Assembly (NCBI RefSeq): GCF_008831285.2
Contig: NC_045139.1
Span: forward strand, 20,438,412-20,502,411
Reading direction: 5' to 3'
DNA: 64,000 nt
Source: Nymphaea colorata
Lineage: Eukaryota > Streptophyta > Magnoliopsida > Nymphaeales > Nymphaeaceae
A program made the translations under genes and the position numbers. Below the pieces are notes generated by a model, which was given only the letters and a program-made list of their open reading frames with translations, had not been told where the DNA came from and made no database searches. Every line of letters starts with the position of its first letter. The first letter of the stretch is position 1. Of this stretch, positions 23,230-34,265 are shown piece after piece.

Positions 23230-23570
23230 TTGATGGAGGAGGAGGAGGGGGAGGGGGAGGGGGAGGGGGATGGAGATGGAGATGGAGATGGAGGGGGATG
23301 GAAGAGGAAGAGGAAGAGGGAGAGGGGGGGGGAGGGAGAGAGGGGAGGGAGACGGAGGGAGAGGGGAAGCAGAGAGGGAGGGGGAGAGGGGGAACGGGAG
23401 CAGAGAGGGGGAGGGAGACGGAGCTAGAGGGAGAGAGGGGGGAGGGAGATAGAGGAAGAGGGAGAGGGGAAGCAGAGAGGGAGGGAGACGGAGGGGGAGG
23501 GGGGAGTGGAGAGGGAGAGCCGGAGTGGAGTGGAGTGGAGTGGAGAGGGAGAGGGAGAGGGAGCTAGAGT
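23230..23570. repeat. G/A-rich purine repeat tract
   Basis: About 340 bases of nearly pure purine on the plus strand, made of gagggg, gatgga, gaggaa and ggagtg units. It makes spurious glutamate/glycine/arginine ORFs in all three frames. It could form triplex DNA. It lies just inside the right end of hAT copy 2. Confidence 0.85.
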
Positions 23571-23613
23571 AGGGCCAGGCCGGGCCAGCCCGTTGCCCAG
23601 GCTTAGGCCCGAT

Positions 23614-24228
23614 CACCACTTTTATGTGGCAGTAAAATTTTTCCTTGCTCACTTGGGGAATGAAAATTTTCCTTCTTTTGTATTAGCTGTTGAAAAACGA
23701 CGGTAACACATTTAGTGAATTTAAGTTTTCCAAACTAGAACTAAATGTGTATACCTTTGCAATGATAAAACTGATAACTTTGTAAAAAGTGGCTTAAACT
23801 CTTAATTTTGCTATTATTAAGAATATCAGATCCGTATAATTCCAAGAATTAGTTCCGGCAGTGAATTTTAAATTTCAAAAGTAAAATAAGAAAGCTAAAA
23901 GCTGCTCAATGCTTAACCCTTCCCTCGGAAAAATAAAGTGTCATATACACGCGTTCCCTTTACGTTATCATAAATCAAATTTAGATTCATATTTCTTTTC
24001 TTTTTTAGGAAAAAAGGAATAATTCAAAAAGCAAAGATAAAGCCGAGCAAAGGATACCGAAGCGAACTGAACTGGGTTAATTTGGACGGAGTAAATAGTC
24101 CGGTGCGGATTGGATCCAATGAGAGCTCGCCATTGAACTGAATTTTCCGGACCAAACTTTGCGGATACAATCAATTTAAAAACAGTCGTCTGAAACGACG
24201 AAGTCGAGCGAGTGGCGGTTGGCGGAGG
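23614..24228. other. Upstream region of the first PPR gene
   Basis: About 600 bases between the hAT element and the PPR start codon, presumably the promoter. No clear TATA box. The 24030-24180 stretch has TTCGG/AACCGG-rich wording but no defined repeat. Confidence 0.35.
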
Positions 24229-26301
24229 ATGATGGCTTGCTTGGTGCCACCGCCACCTGCCATTGCTGATGGCTTCTCTCCCTCTCCCCTGAAACTTGTG
24301 CAACAGAATAGATTGGTATCTGCGTTCCAATCTCCAAAGTCTCTGAGCGAGCTCAGAGCGTTACACGGTCGGATGATAACCACTGGGCTGCGCCGAAACG
24401 ATCTGGTGCTTGGGAAGTTTATCATCTGCTGCTCGTCTTCGAATTGCATGGAGTACGCGCGGAAAGTATTTGACGAAATGTCCAGTCCAAGTGTCTTCTT
24501 TTGGAATGCCATGATCAAGGGGTACCAACAGAATGGGGATCATATGGAGGTTCTTCGCTTGTATTTTCAGATGAGGAGTTGTGGGTTTGATTCTGACGCC
24601 TTCACTTTTCCGGTCGTCCTCCGATCGTGTTCCCCTTTGAAGAGAATTCGCGAGGGCAAGGGAATACACGGATTGGTCTTGAAGACTGGGTACGCGACGA
24701 ATGTTATCGTGCAGACTGCCCTGATGGATCTCTATTCGCTGTCTGGGTGCGTAGCTTCCGCCCGTCAAGTGTTTGATGAAATGCGGGAACGAGATGTGAT
24801 CTGTTGGAACACAATGATAGCAGGGTATAGCAGATGCGGAGACTTTGCAAATGCTGAGGAACTTTTCCATAAAATGCCTGAGAAGGATGAGTCATCGTGG
24901 AACACTCTCATAGATATGTACTGCAAAGCAGGTGATGTGGAGGCTGCTCGTAGATTGTTCGATGAAATGCCCAAGAAGGACATTATCTCTTGGAATGCCA
25001 TGATATCTGGGTATGTGCACATTGGAGACATGGAAGTAGCACGCCTTCTTTTTGATGAAATGCCTAGGAGAAGTGTCGTCTCATGGAATGTGGTGATCAC
25101 TTGTTGTGTACATCACCGACGTTTTACTGACGCTTTGGATCTCTTCCGCAAGATGCAGAGATCGGATGTTAGGCCGAATGAGGTCACTATGGTGGCGGTG
25201 CTTCCAGCTTGTGCTCATCTGGGAGCAATGGATCTAGGACAATGGATTCATGCTTATATTGACAAGAACCGGATTCGGATGGATGTGTATGTGACAACAG
25301 CACTTATAGACATGTATGGCAAGTGCGGGAATGTGGAGGAGGCACGCCGGGTTTTTGAGATGGCTAAGGAGAAGGATGCATTCTCTTACAGTACCATGAT
25401 CGAGGTCTTGGCATTGAACGGAAAGGCCGAGGAGGCCTTTCAGATATTTTCATATATGCAGAGTCATGGATTAAAGCCGAATGGTGTCACTTTTGTTGGG
25501 CTCCTTACCGCCTGCAGCCATGCAGGACTGGTGGAGAAGGGCCGCATGTATTTCAACATGATGAAGAGTGAGTATAATTTGGAGCCTAAGTCTGAACACT
25601 TTGGTTGTATGGTAGACCTTCTCGGCCGTGCTGGTTATCTTGACGAGGCTTTTGAGCTTATCAAAAGTATGCCAATGGAACCTCATGTTGTTGTATGGGG
25701 AGCTCTACTTAATGCGTGCAGAATTCATGGGAATGTCAAGCTTGCAGAAACGGTTGGCTTTCGTCTTATAGAATTGAACCCTACCAACTGTGGGAATTAT
25801 GTCCTGTTAGCCAATATTTATGCAAAAGCCAACAGGTGGGATGATTCTGTTAGGGTGAGAAAGATGATGAAGGATAGAGGTGTCGTCAAGAAGCCTGGAT
25901 GCAGTTCAATTGAGGTGAACAATAGTGTCCATGAGTTCATTGCTGGGGATAACTCACATACACATTGTGCAAGAATATATAGAACGCTACAAGAAGTAAC
26001 CGAGAGACTAAAGAGGGAAGGATATGTGCCTGAGGTTTCTTCTGCGCTACATGATGTGGACACGAACGAGAAAATGCAAGCCCTTTCTTATCACAGTGAA
26101 AAACTAGCTGTCGCCTTTGGACTCCTCAGTACTACTCCTGGTACTCCAATTCGGATAGTGAAAAATCTCCGTGTTTGTGAAGACTGTCATGTCATGATGA
26201 AGATGATATCCCAACACTATGATAGGAATATAATTCTTAGGGACTGCAACAGATATCACCATTTTAATAATGGTTCTTGTTCGTGCTCAGATTATTGGTA
26301 A
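24229..26301 (+). CDS. PLS-class PPR protein with E, E+ and DYW domains
   Basis: DYW-type PPR proteins bind specific organellar transcripts with their repeat array and convert selected cytidines to uridine with the DYW deaminase domain, in chloroplasts or mitochondria. The 690-residue intronless ORF has an N-terminal region to about residue 60. Its repeats include ARKVFDEMSSPSVFFWNAMI, ARQVFDEMRERDVICWNTMI, ARRLFDEMPKKDIISWNAMI and NEVTMVAVLPACAHLGAMD. An E/E+ region follows (VVVWGALLNACRIHGN, KKPGCSSIEVNNSVHEF). The DYW domain has the zinc/catalytic motifs HSEKLAVAFG and CEDCH and ends CSCSDYW. All key residues are present and the frame is intact, so it should be active. The first two codons are both ATG. 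A targeting peptide is likely but its destination cannot be read by eye. The target RNA is unknown. It converges on another DYW gene 408 bases away. Confidence 0.93.
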   Translation: MMACLVPPPPAIADGFSPSPLKLVQQNRLVSAFQSPKSLSELRALHGRMITTGLRRNDLVLGKFIICCSSSNCMEYARKVFDEMSSPSVFFWNAMIKGYQQNGDHMEVLRLYFQMRSCGFDSDAFTFPVVLRSCSPLKRIREGKGIHGLVLKTGYATNVIVQTALMDLYSLSGCVASARQVFDEMRERDVICWNTMIAGYSRCGDFANAEELFHKMPEKDESSWNTLIDMYCKAGDVEAARRLFDEMPKKDIISWNAMISGYVHIGDMEVARLLFDEMPRRSVVSWNVVITCCVHHRRFTDALDLFRKMQRSDVRPNEVTMVAVLPACAHLGAMDLGQWIHAYIDKNRIRMDVYVTTALIDMYGKCGNVEEARRVFEMAKEKDAFSYSTMIEVLALNGKAEEAFQIFSYMQSHGLKPNGVTFVGLLTACSHAGLVEKGRMYFNMMKSEYNLEPKSEHFGCMVDLLGRAGYLDEAFELIKSMPMEPHVVVWGALLNACRIHGNVKLAETVGFRLIELNPTNCGNYVLLANIYAKANRWDDSVRVRKMMKDRGVVKKPGCSSIEVNNSVHEFIAGDNSHTHCARIYRTLQEVTERLKREGYVPEVSSALHDVDTNEKMQALSYHSEKLAVAFGLLSTTPGTPIRIVKNLRVCEDCHVMMKMISQHYDRNIILRDCNRYHHFNNGSCSCSDYW

Positions 26302-26709
26302 ACTGCTGTTGAAAGCCTTGCTAATAAAATAAACTATACAATCTTTTTTCTTAATGCTTGTTCGTGGTGATACACATGTATCAAATATACAACTCCCCAG
26401 ATTTCTCAATCGTGGTTCATTCTTCATGCCTCAGGATGCTGTTTCTTAGTTTTCATAGTGTTCTAATGTATGAAACAAACATCAAACTAAGTTTCTGGCG
26501 TCAATGAAAGAGTCCTGCGGTTTATAAATGGCGTTGATCATAGTATTTATATGTGAATGTCCCAAAGTGAATAGTCAACCTACCACCAGTGCCATTGCTA
26601 CAGAGGCCCTTGAGTTCCAAATGCTTCCGTAGGGTCTCAGACATGTGCACCACAGAGATTCATACTGTTCGCCATTGAATACGGTTACAACAGCTGATTC
26701 ACAATCTGA
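26302..26709. other. Shared 3' region between convergent PPR genes
   Basis: Only 408 bases separate the two stop codons, so both 3' UTRs lie here and may overlap. AATAAA-like signals occur near 26325 (ctaataaaataaac). No ORF. Confidence 0.6.
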
Positions 26710-28548
26710 TCACCAGTAATCGCCACAAGAGCAGACTCCATCCTTAAAATGGTGGAAACGGTTTCGATCCCTCACAATTATCTCTCTATTGTAAATCTTA
26801 GATATCAATTTGGTTGCAAGATGGCAATCATCACAAGCTCGAAGATTCTTCACTACTCTTATCGGAGTGTTAGGACCTGTGCTTATAAGCCCAAAGGCGA
26901 TAGCCAACTTCTCGCTGTGATGGCACAAAGCATTCATTTTACCCTCGTCGTCGATATCATGCACTACCAGACTAGTCTTTGGCACATAACCCTCAGCCTT
27001 TAGTCTCGCAGCAACTTCATCTAGCATCAAGTAGATATCCTTTGATCTAGGATGAGTGCCATCTCCAACCATGAAATCATGCACCATGTTGTCCACCTCA
27101 ATTGAACTACAACCAGGTGTCTTCTGAATACCTCTATCTTTCATGAACTTCCGCACCTTTGCAGCGTCCTCCCACATTCCTGCAGCTGCATATATATTTG
27201 ACATAAGCACGTAATTCCCACCATTATAAGGGTCCAATTCCATGAGCTTTTCCATTACACCCTCCGCCAGCGACACCCTTTTGTGGATATAACAAGCATT
27301 GAGAAGGCTTCCCCACAAGATTCCACTGGGCGCGAGGGGTATGCCTTTAGCAATCTCATAAGCCTCATCCACATGACCTGCCCTCCCGAGAAGGTCCACC
27401 AAACATCCGTAGTGTTTGATGTTAGGCACGACACCGTACTTATGATTCATACTATGAAATAACTCTTTGCCCTTCTCCACTAAACCAGCATGATTGCAGG
27501 CAGATAATACTCCAACAAATGTGACATTGTCAGGAATTACATCACACTCTTGCATTTTCCAGAAGAGATCCAGAGCCTCGTCTCCATGGCCATGCATAGC
27601 CAGCCCCCCAATCATGGAATTCCATGTGAAAACGCTCCTGTCAGACATGTCTTTGAACACATCTGCAGCTTCTTGAATGCACCCACATTTCATGTACATA
27701 TCTATAAGGGCTGTGCCAATTGCCTGGTTGATGCATATCTCATTTCGACCAATGTACTCGTGAACCCATCTGCCCAGTTCTAAGCCCCCCAAATGTGCAC
27801 AAGCAGATAGCACATTGACAAGAGTGAACTCATTTGGCTCGATCCCTGAAACCAACATCTCATGGAACAAAGCCAGTCCCTCATTGAACCGCTGCTGCTG
27901 CACATACCCGGTAATCATCGCCGTCCACGAGACCGTGTTTCTATTTGGCATCTTATCGAACACTATGCGTGCAGCTTCGAGATCTCCATTATTCGCATAG
28001 AAACTGACGAGTGATGTCTGCGCAAATACGTCAGATGCTAGATTTTCATATTTGAAAATGTGGGCGTGAACTTCTCTGCCCTCAAAGATGCCACCGCATG
28101 ACTTGAGAAGGAAAGGATACGTAAAATTATCAGGCAAGACACCTCTCTCCTGCATCTGAAGAAAGAGGCGCATCCCTTCTTGGCCAGCGTCGCTGGACGC
28201 GTACCCTCTAATGATAGTGTTGAACAGGAAAGGTGTTGGTTCGGGGATTCTGTCGAACACTTCTCGGGCATAGTGTACATAAGACAAATTGACCAAATGC
28301 TCGACGAGCTTAACAAGAAGAACATCGGTGTGAGCATGGTTTTCTTTTATGATTCTGGTATGGACTTGCTTGATGTGGTTCAAATTCTTGCATTCTTGAA
28401 CTAGAGAAATGGGTAAAGGTCGAACATGAGGCCATCTAGAAGAAGAAGGAGAAACCAAAGTTGGGGACTCTTTCGACAGATGGAGAGGCGGATAAACTAG
28501 ATGGACAGCAAAACTTGTCGCAGTAATGGTGTCCACCATCTTTATCAA
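26710..28548 (-). CDS. PLS-class PPR protein with E, E+ and DYW domains (second)
   Basis: Expected to be an organellar C-to-U RNA editing factor, like its neighbour. The 612-residue intronless ORF starts MIKMVDTITATSFAVHL (a start at the second methionine, 28539, is equally possible). The Ser/Thr/Pro-rich first 45 residues could be a transit peptide. Repeats include AREVFDRIPEPTPFLFNTII, ARIVFDKMPNRNTVSWTAMI and NEFTLVNVLSACAHLGGLE. E/E+ features are ILWGSLLNACYIHKR and KTPGCSSIEVDNMVHDF. The DYW domain shows HSEKLAIAFG, CDDCH and the terminal CSCGDYW. The repeat array is shorter than the neighbour's and the repeats differ clearly, so the two are not a recent tandem duplicate. It appears intact. 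The RNA target is unknown. Confidence 0.93.
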   Translation of the reverse strand: MIKMVDTITATSFAVHLVYPPLHLSKESPTLVSPSSSRWPHVRPLPISLVQECKNLNHIKQVHTRIIKENHAHTDVLLVKLVEHLVNLSYVHYAREVFDRIPEPTPFLFNTIIRGYASSDAGQEGMRLFLQMQERGVLPDNFTYPFLLKSCGGIFEGREVHAHIFKYENLASDVFAQTSLVSFYANNGDLEAARIVFDKMPNRNTVSWTAMITGYVQQQRFNEGLALFHEMLVSGIEPNEFTLVNVLSACAHLGGLELGRWVHEYIGRNEICINQAIGTALIDMYMKCGCIQEAADVFKDMSDRSVFTWNSMIGGLAMHGHGDEALDLFWKMQECDVIPDNVTFVGVLSACNHAGLVEKGKELFHSMNHKYGVVPNIKHYGCLVDLLGRAGHVDEAYEIAKGIPLAPSGILWGSLLNACYIHKRVSLAEGVMEKLMELDPYNGGNYVLMSNIYAAAGMWEDAAKVRKFMKDRGIQKTPGCSSIEVDNMVHDFMVGDGTHPRSKDIYLMLDEVAARLKAEGYVPKTSLVVHDIDDEGKMNALCHHSEKLAIAFGLISTGPNTPIRVVKNLRACDDCHLATKLISKIYNREIIVRDRNRFHHFKDGVCSCGDYW

Positions 28549-30209
28549 TCAACAAATGACGCAGAGCGCCTACTACAAAGAGGAAGAAGTCATTCTGCTA
28601 GCCCAACAAGAACAAAAGAAGAGAGACGAGTGATTCATGGCTTGGCAGGCTTCAACGATTGCATTCTGGAACAGTCGCTACATAAATTTTGATGAACGAT
28701 CCATATCTTATCCTTTGTCACATTCACATTTGCCCTTACGGAAATAAAAAATTTCAAGAAAGAATGATCCTCATAAAGAAAGATATTTGCGGGCTTTTTT
28801 TTATTTTAGATCCATTATCTTTCTATTAATTTTGGAAGGTGCTAGTATTGCTGAAATTTCTCAGATAGGCATAAAAATTCATATGTTATAAGGCCCTAAT
28901 TAGTGACATCGAAATGGCGAAGACCCCTTAAGGGCAAAAGCATAATCCCAAAATATTGTCTCCATATAAAAAGACAAAAATGTCCCTCCAATGAAAAGGA
29001 GGAACATGAGTTCCCATATTAGCTACTTAAACCCTGAAAACAGCTTAAACGAGACTTTCTATAGGCTTATCCCCAAAAAGGTTAGCGTAATGGATGGGAT
29101 GTTTCAAATCCTCATTGGAAATTAATTCTCTAGGCAGCAAAAGGAAGCCACCAATGAGTAAGTCAAAACATGTGGAGGCGGCATTTTGAGGTACCAAAAG
29201 TTTGCCCTTTACCTTAAAGAGATGACGGGTTGGGTAGGAGCTTTTGTTGAGCAGTTGGTCTCCTTGTTCACCCAAAAACCCTCTCTCTAAACTTTTGTCA
29301 TGGGACCTTACTTGGGTTATCTTGAGCTTCTCAGAATCGGGCCTTAATTGGGTCTGACTTAAATGGAATTGGTCTTCTGTACAGATTTGGATGTGATGTT
29401 TTCTCAAACCAAACTCGGGTCTGAGTGTAGTCATGAGTTTTCTTTTGAACCACATGCCTTTACCAGAAGCCCATCGATTCATGGTGTTGACCTTGTAGAG
29501 AGCTGCCCCGTTATTGTTTCTAGTGTACTAAGTTCACCAAGTTGTCTATTGAATGTTCCTTGCTTCACTAGGTTGCTGCCTTGGGGGACGGTGTATCATT
29601 AGAGGCTCGATTACAGAGAAGGTATATATATTATACTGCATACGGAATGTCTTTCATTTGATTTCATCTCAACCTATTGACACCCTATTTAATGCAAAAG
29701 AGAGTTATTGGGATATACCATTTGAAAACCTGTCTTAAATAAGTATCTAGCATCTCTGGCATCTTCCTAAAATAATGGGAGGCTTTTACTACTCCCAATT
29801 TGTCCTTTTGTTTGTGCAAGGTATAATCAGTCCTATAAGCGGTCATGGAAATGTATATCAAATAATTTATTTATATTCATGCTCGGATGTCTATTAAATT
29901 CCAATCTTTTAAAAGAAGTGTAGAACACAAAGCTTACAGAATATAAGTTTGGATGACATGCTATTTTAGTTTTTATTTTATGAACTGTGATATGAAGTTC
30001 CTAACATGTTCAGACTGCTCTTAAAGCTGCAAACCACAGTAAGAATGCAAAAGAAGAAGAGATCATGGCTTTTCCATCAGATATTGGGGTATACTCATCT
30101 CTTTCATTATTAGCCTGATTGAGGTTTATAGGGTTGCACTGTTGCACATAACTTAACTTCATTTTGACCACTAGGTTCTATTGCATATTGCTGTAATAGA
30201 GCTGCAACT
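28549..30209. other. Intergenic, PPR upstream region to Copia
   Basis: The first part is the promoter of the second PPR gene. A 145-codon minus-strand ORF at 29045-29482 has no recognised family. An exon-like stretch at about 30011-30088 (open, bounded by cag and gtatac) has no recognised match either. Confidence 0.35.
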
Positions 30210-30553
30210 GATAAAATAAAGGTAGCTGAAGATCAGGATGAAAGATCTCCTCTTAAAATCAAGCAATCAATTGAAGATCAAGATGAAAGATCATTTCCCA
30301 AAATCAAGCAGTGGGATGAAGATAACGATGGACAATCAATTCCAACTGGCTGAGCATAAAGAGTTACCTTGTTTATCCAAATCAAGATCCATGATTATTG
30401 GATCTCTGCTGTAACTCCAACTATAAATATCAATAAAGAACTCTCTCAAAAGCATTGAAAAAAGAGAGAGGTTTCTCCTTGTCGTGGATGTAGGCTGAGT
30501 TTAGCCGTACCACGTTAATTGTTTGAGCTTTTCTTATTCTCTGTTTATTTTCA

Positions 30554-30566
30554 TGGTATCAGAGCC
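30554..30566 (+). other. Primer-binding site of Copia element
   Basis: TGGTATCAGAGCC lies directly after the LTR's terminal ca. It is complementary to the 3' end of initiator methionine tRNA, the usual primer for plant Copia elements. Confidence 0.9.
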
Positions 30567-31352
30567 ATTAGAGCAACTGTGAAGAACAGAGGAAGTTATC
30601 GCTTGTCCTATGGCTGCCCTCGGTCAATCACCAACATCAATTGGTTTGCTATTCTGCCTAATTCCTTCTGGTGATTCACTCTAACTTTCCTTGGTGAATC
30701 AACACTAGTTGTTCAAGTTTTAAAGTCATTTTTATCATCAATTGTTGACATTCTGAGGTGCAATCAATTGAGGAAGGACCTCTGCTGCACAATCGGGTAT
30801 CCCTGTTCTGAAGCAAAAAATCGTAGGTGCTTGAGATCTTCATCCTCAACACGTTTTATCTAGGAGCATCCGTTCGAGTTGGAAATTGGGGTGCCCAATC
30901 CTCCCGAGCTGCACTTCCTATAGACCAAATTTCAGCACAATCAGAGTTTTCCTTGATTTTATAAAATTCGACGAGTTCGAGCCACGCTGTGAAGTGTCCC
31001 TGTTTTGAAGCAGAAAATCGCAAGCGACAGGGATCTTCATCTGGAGCACATTTTCTCCCTGGAATGAATTTGGAGCTGCAAATTTGAGCATCCCATCCTC
31101 CCTACCTATACCAGCTGCTGTCCAATTTTCATCGAAATCAAAGCTCTGTGTGATTTTTAAATATTATGCGAGTGGACTCTCCTCCTGAGCAGCTTTTGAA
31201 GCAGAGACGCGCTTGAGTTCAAACATCGAGGCCGAGGCTCATTGTTTCCCCAATATCGACAGAGATCTTGGGTAAACAACTTTAATCCCCTCTGGACCCT
31301 GTCACCTTGGTTAAAAACTCTGTTATCTGTGAGGCGAATCATTGCGGGTGTC

Positions 31353-32930
31353 ATGGCTGCTACAAATTCAACTGCTTCTAGCTCCGTAGCTTCTGCCCCT
31401 AATCCAGGAACTCAATGGAATGCTTTTTCCAGCCTAGTCTCTATCAGATTGGACAAAAACAATTATTTGGTATGGTGCTCACAAATTAGCAGTGTGATGA
31501 AAAGTCAAGGCTTATTGAGGTACGTTAATGGATCTCTTAATGCTCCATCTGAATACCTTGATGCTGATCAAACTAAGCCGAATCCAGAATATGATACATG
31601 GGAACGTGCAGACCAGTTAGCCTTGAGTTGGATTATGGCGACTGTGTCTGAACCCATTTTACCTGAGCTAATTTCTTACACCTCAGCCCGTCAAGCTTGG
31701 TGTGCTCTTGAACAACAATATGCCTCTCAGTCTAACTTAAGGATCATTCAGTTGAAATGTGATTTACAAAATGTGAAAAAGGGAGACATGCTCATGGCTG
31801 ATTACTTGAATCACGTTAAGTTTCCGCATGACTCTTTAGCTGCTGTCAATCATGTGATTTCTGATTCAGATCTGGTCCTTTATATGCTTAATGGCTTATT
31901 GAGTGAATATGAAGCGTTTATCACTATAGTTACCACCTTCAAGCAATTACCAAGTTTTTCCAAAATTTTTGATATGCTGGTCACTCAAGAAAGAAAATCG
32001 TCTTCGCATTCTTATGCCATCATCATACAATAACAATGACTCCTCTGCTGTCGCCTTTGTTGCCCAACATGGGGAAGGCCGAGGTAACTTCAACTATGTA
32101 GGCCGAGGTAACTTCAACTGTGCAAGAGGAAAAGGTATTGGTCGCAATGGTGGCCGCGACCGTAATAATTATGGCAATGGTGGGCGTGGAAACAATGATA
32201 CCAATAATACTTATGGTAATGGTGGACGTGGAAACAATGATACCAATAATACTTATGGCAATGGTGGGCGTGAAAACAATACCAACTTCAAATCTACTCA
32301 AGCAATCTTATGCCAATATTGTGGTCGCAAAAATCATACGGCTTGTCAGTGTTACGATATACCAAAGGCGTTTATGGCTATGGCAGTTAATGTTAGAGCT
32401 AACACATGTCAAGCCAATACTGATGCATCTCGCTCTAATACAGTTGATAGTCAAGAGTGGTATCTTGATATAGGAGCCACCCATCACATGACCAACACCA
32501 ATCAGTCTATGCAAGGTACTATTCCTTACTCTGGATCTGATTCTGTTGTTGTAGGCAGTGGAGAAAGATTTGCTATTAAAAGTATTGGTAATTTGTTGTT
32601 ATCATCTAAAAATACTTCATTTACCTTAAAGCATGTTCTGCATGTGCCGACATTACAAAAGAACTTACTTTATGTGGTAAAGTTTACTAAGGACAACTCT
32701 TGCAAAATGGAATTCACACCTCATGATTTTACTGTGAAGAATATGCAAACGGGGAGGATAATGCACTCAGGACTTCTTAAAGGAGGATTATACTCGTGGT
32801 TGAGTGCACTTGGAGACACTGTAGTCACAGGGGCAAGGAACAAAGCGCAACATGAAGGTTGGAAAAGCTATTTTTCTATTTCAAAGGGAGTTGTTGACAC
32901 TTCTGTAGGGGACTCTAATAAGTTATTTGA
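31353..32930 (+). pseudogene. Copia gag and protease, two frames
   Basis: The likely start is MAATNSTASSSVASAPN at 31353. The gag core reads LDKNNYLVWCSQISSVMKSQ and ARQAWCALEQQYASQSNLRI. A frameshift near 31985-32000 moves the rest into a second frame. That frame carries a glycine/arginine/asparagine repeat (YGNGGRGNNDTNNT, near 32170-32280), the zinc knuckle CQYCGRKNHTACQC (CX2CX4HX4C intact), and the protease motif WYLDIGATHHMT, whose catalytic triad is altered (DIGA in place of the usual DT/SGA). A second frameshift near 32935 separates it from integrase. Confidence 0.85.
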
Positions 32931-32933
32931 TTT

Positions 32934-34150
32934 ATGCATACACACTTTGGACATGCAAATGTTCGTTTGATGAATAAGATGATTGCATTAAGATTAATTC
33001 CTGCCGATTCTATGCATAAATATAAAGTGTGTTCTGTTTGTGCCTTAGCCAAGATGCATCAACTACCTTTCCCTAAAGCAAATTTCAAGGCATCTGCTCC
33101 TTTAGAAATGCTTCATGCAGATCTATGGGGACCTTCTCCTTGCACATCTAGGGAAGACTACAGTTATTACTTGGTAATAGTAGATGATTACTCACGTTTT
33201 ACATGGATTTTTTCTTTAGTAAAAAAATCTGAAACCTTTGCTTGTTTTTAGAACTTTCACAAGATTGTTGAGCGATAACTTGAACACAAAGTGAAAAAAT
33301 CTTTCATAGTGATTCTGGTGGAGAATTCTTGAGTCATGCCTTTTTTGATTATCGTAATAATCAAGGCATTCGACGATGGTTTCCATGTCCGCACATACCA
33401 CAACAAAATGGCATTGCAGAGAGAAAGCGTCGACATATTGTGGAAATGGGATTGGGTATGCTCAGGCAAGTATGCCCACTCATTTTTGGATTGATGCATT
33501 CAAAATGGCAGTTTACATTATCAATAGGTTACCTATAATTGACATGCAGAATGTGACTCCATATGAAAAGTTACTTGGTGAAAAACCTCAACTTGAGCAT
33601 TTAAGGTTTTTGGATGCACTGTTTACCCTCTTGTTGGGTCTCAATGTAAATCTAAACTTGCGCCAAAATCTTATGCTTGCATTTTCCTTGGCTACGCTAA
33701 TTGTCATAAATGTTACATTTGTTATAATCCCTTAGACAAACGTGGCATAATATCTGGACATGTCTTATTTGATGAAAGTACCTTTCTTTACTCTGGCATT
33801 TCACCACCTACCACAGCCAAAGAAATTGTCCAATGGCTTGCGTCCAGCCAACCTGATCCACCAATAGTCAAGCCTCTAATTTCTTTGCCAAACCCTTGTT
33901 CCAAAATTATTGAACCATGCAACCAAAATCCTAGCAATCAAGATACCGAGCCTACATCCACTAGCATTGAAATCAATATTGAACACAATGAATCTCTTCA
34001 TCAACCTAACCTTCAACCACCATGTCACATGCCAAAAATATCAGGAATCACCCTATAATCACTAAATCTCAAGATGAGACACGAAGACCCAAATTTTTCT
34101 CTTACCTCTGTGAAACCAAAACCCCTATTGAAGACTCTAAACCCATAAAT
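32934..34150 (+). pseudogene. Copia integrase, frameshifted
   Basis: The N-terminal HHCC zinc-binding region (HTHFGHANVRLMNKM, KVCSVCALAKMHQL) and the start of the catalytic core (LHADLWGPSPC, VIVDDYSRFTWIF) are in one frame to 33251. The rest of the core (PQQNGIAERKRRH at about 33400, with the catalytic glutamate) and the C-terminal AVYIINRLP are in other frames. The proline-rich linker before RT follows to 34150. At least three frameshifts make it inactive. Confidence 0.8.
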
Positions 34151-34265
34151 TTACAAGCAGCTCAAAAAGATTCTAGGTAGGTCAATGGCATGTCTAGTGA
34201 AATATATGCCCTTTACAAAAATAAAACTTGGGAATCGAAACCTTGTTTGCCTCATTACAATGTTG

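Larger units (their letters stand above)
22683..23605. mobile_element. Non-autonomous hAT-type element, GGGCCGGGCC family, copy 2
   Basis: The left end taggcctgggcatcgggccg and the right end (reverse complement taagcctgggcaacgggctg) are inverted and match copy 1 at 7705-8344. The flanking 8-bp duplications are identical: GGCCCGAT at 22675-22682 and 23606-23613. This is a clean hAT insertion signature. The 923-bp body has no transposase. It contains a nested repeat (22778-23226) and a G/A-rich tract (23230-23570). Confidence 0.88.
30210..34265 (+). mobile_element. Ty1/Copia retrotransposon, lacking RT and 3' LTR
   Basis: The 5' LTR ends in ca at 30553, directly followed by the primer-binding site. 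Its start is not certain (about 30209-30230); it contains an imperfect repeat of gaagatcaagatgaaagatc and a TATA-like ctataaatat at 30419. Gag, protease and integrase follow in Copia order. The coding DNA stops in the linker just into RT (NKTWE, then CLPHYNVV, near 34210-34265), where Gypsy LTR DNA begins. RT, RNase H and the 3' LTR are therefore missing. Confidence 0.85.

Noticed and set aside
23176-23652. Several overlapping ORFs rich in Glu/Gly/Arg or Leu/Pro/Ser
   Set aside because: They come from the purine-rich tract inside the hAT element; all frames are open because the tract lacks stop-forming composition.
29045-29482. 145-codon minus-strand ORF
   Set aside because: No recognisable domain, and an ORF of this length can arise by chance in this much DNA; left as unassigned.
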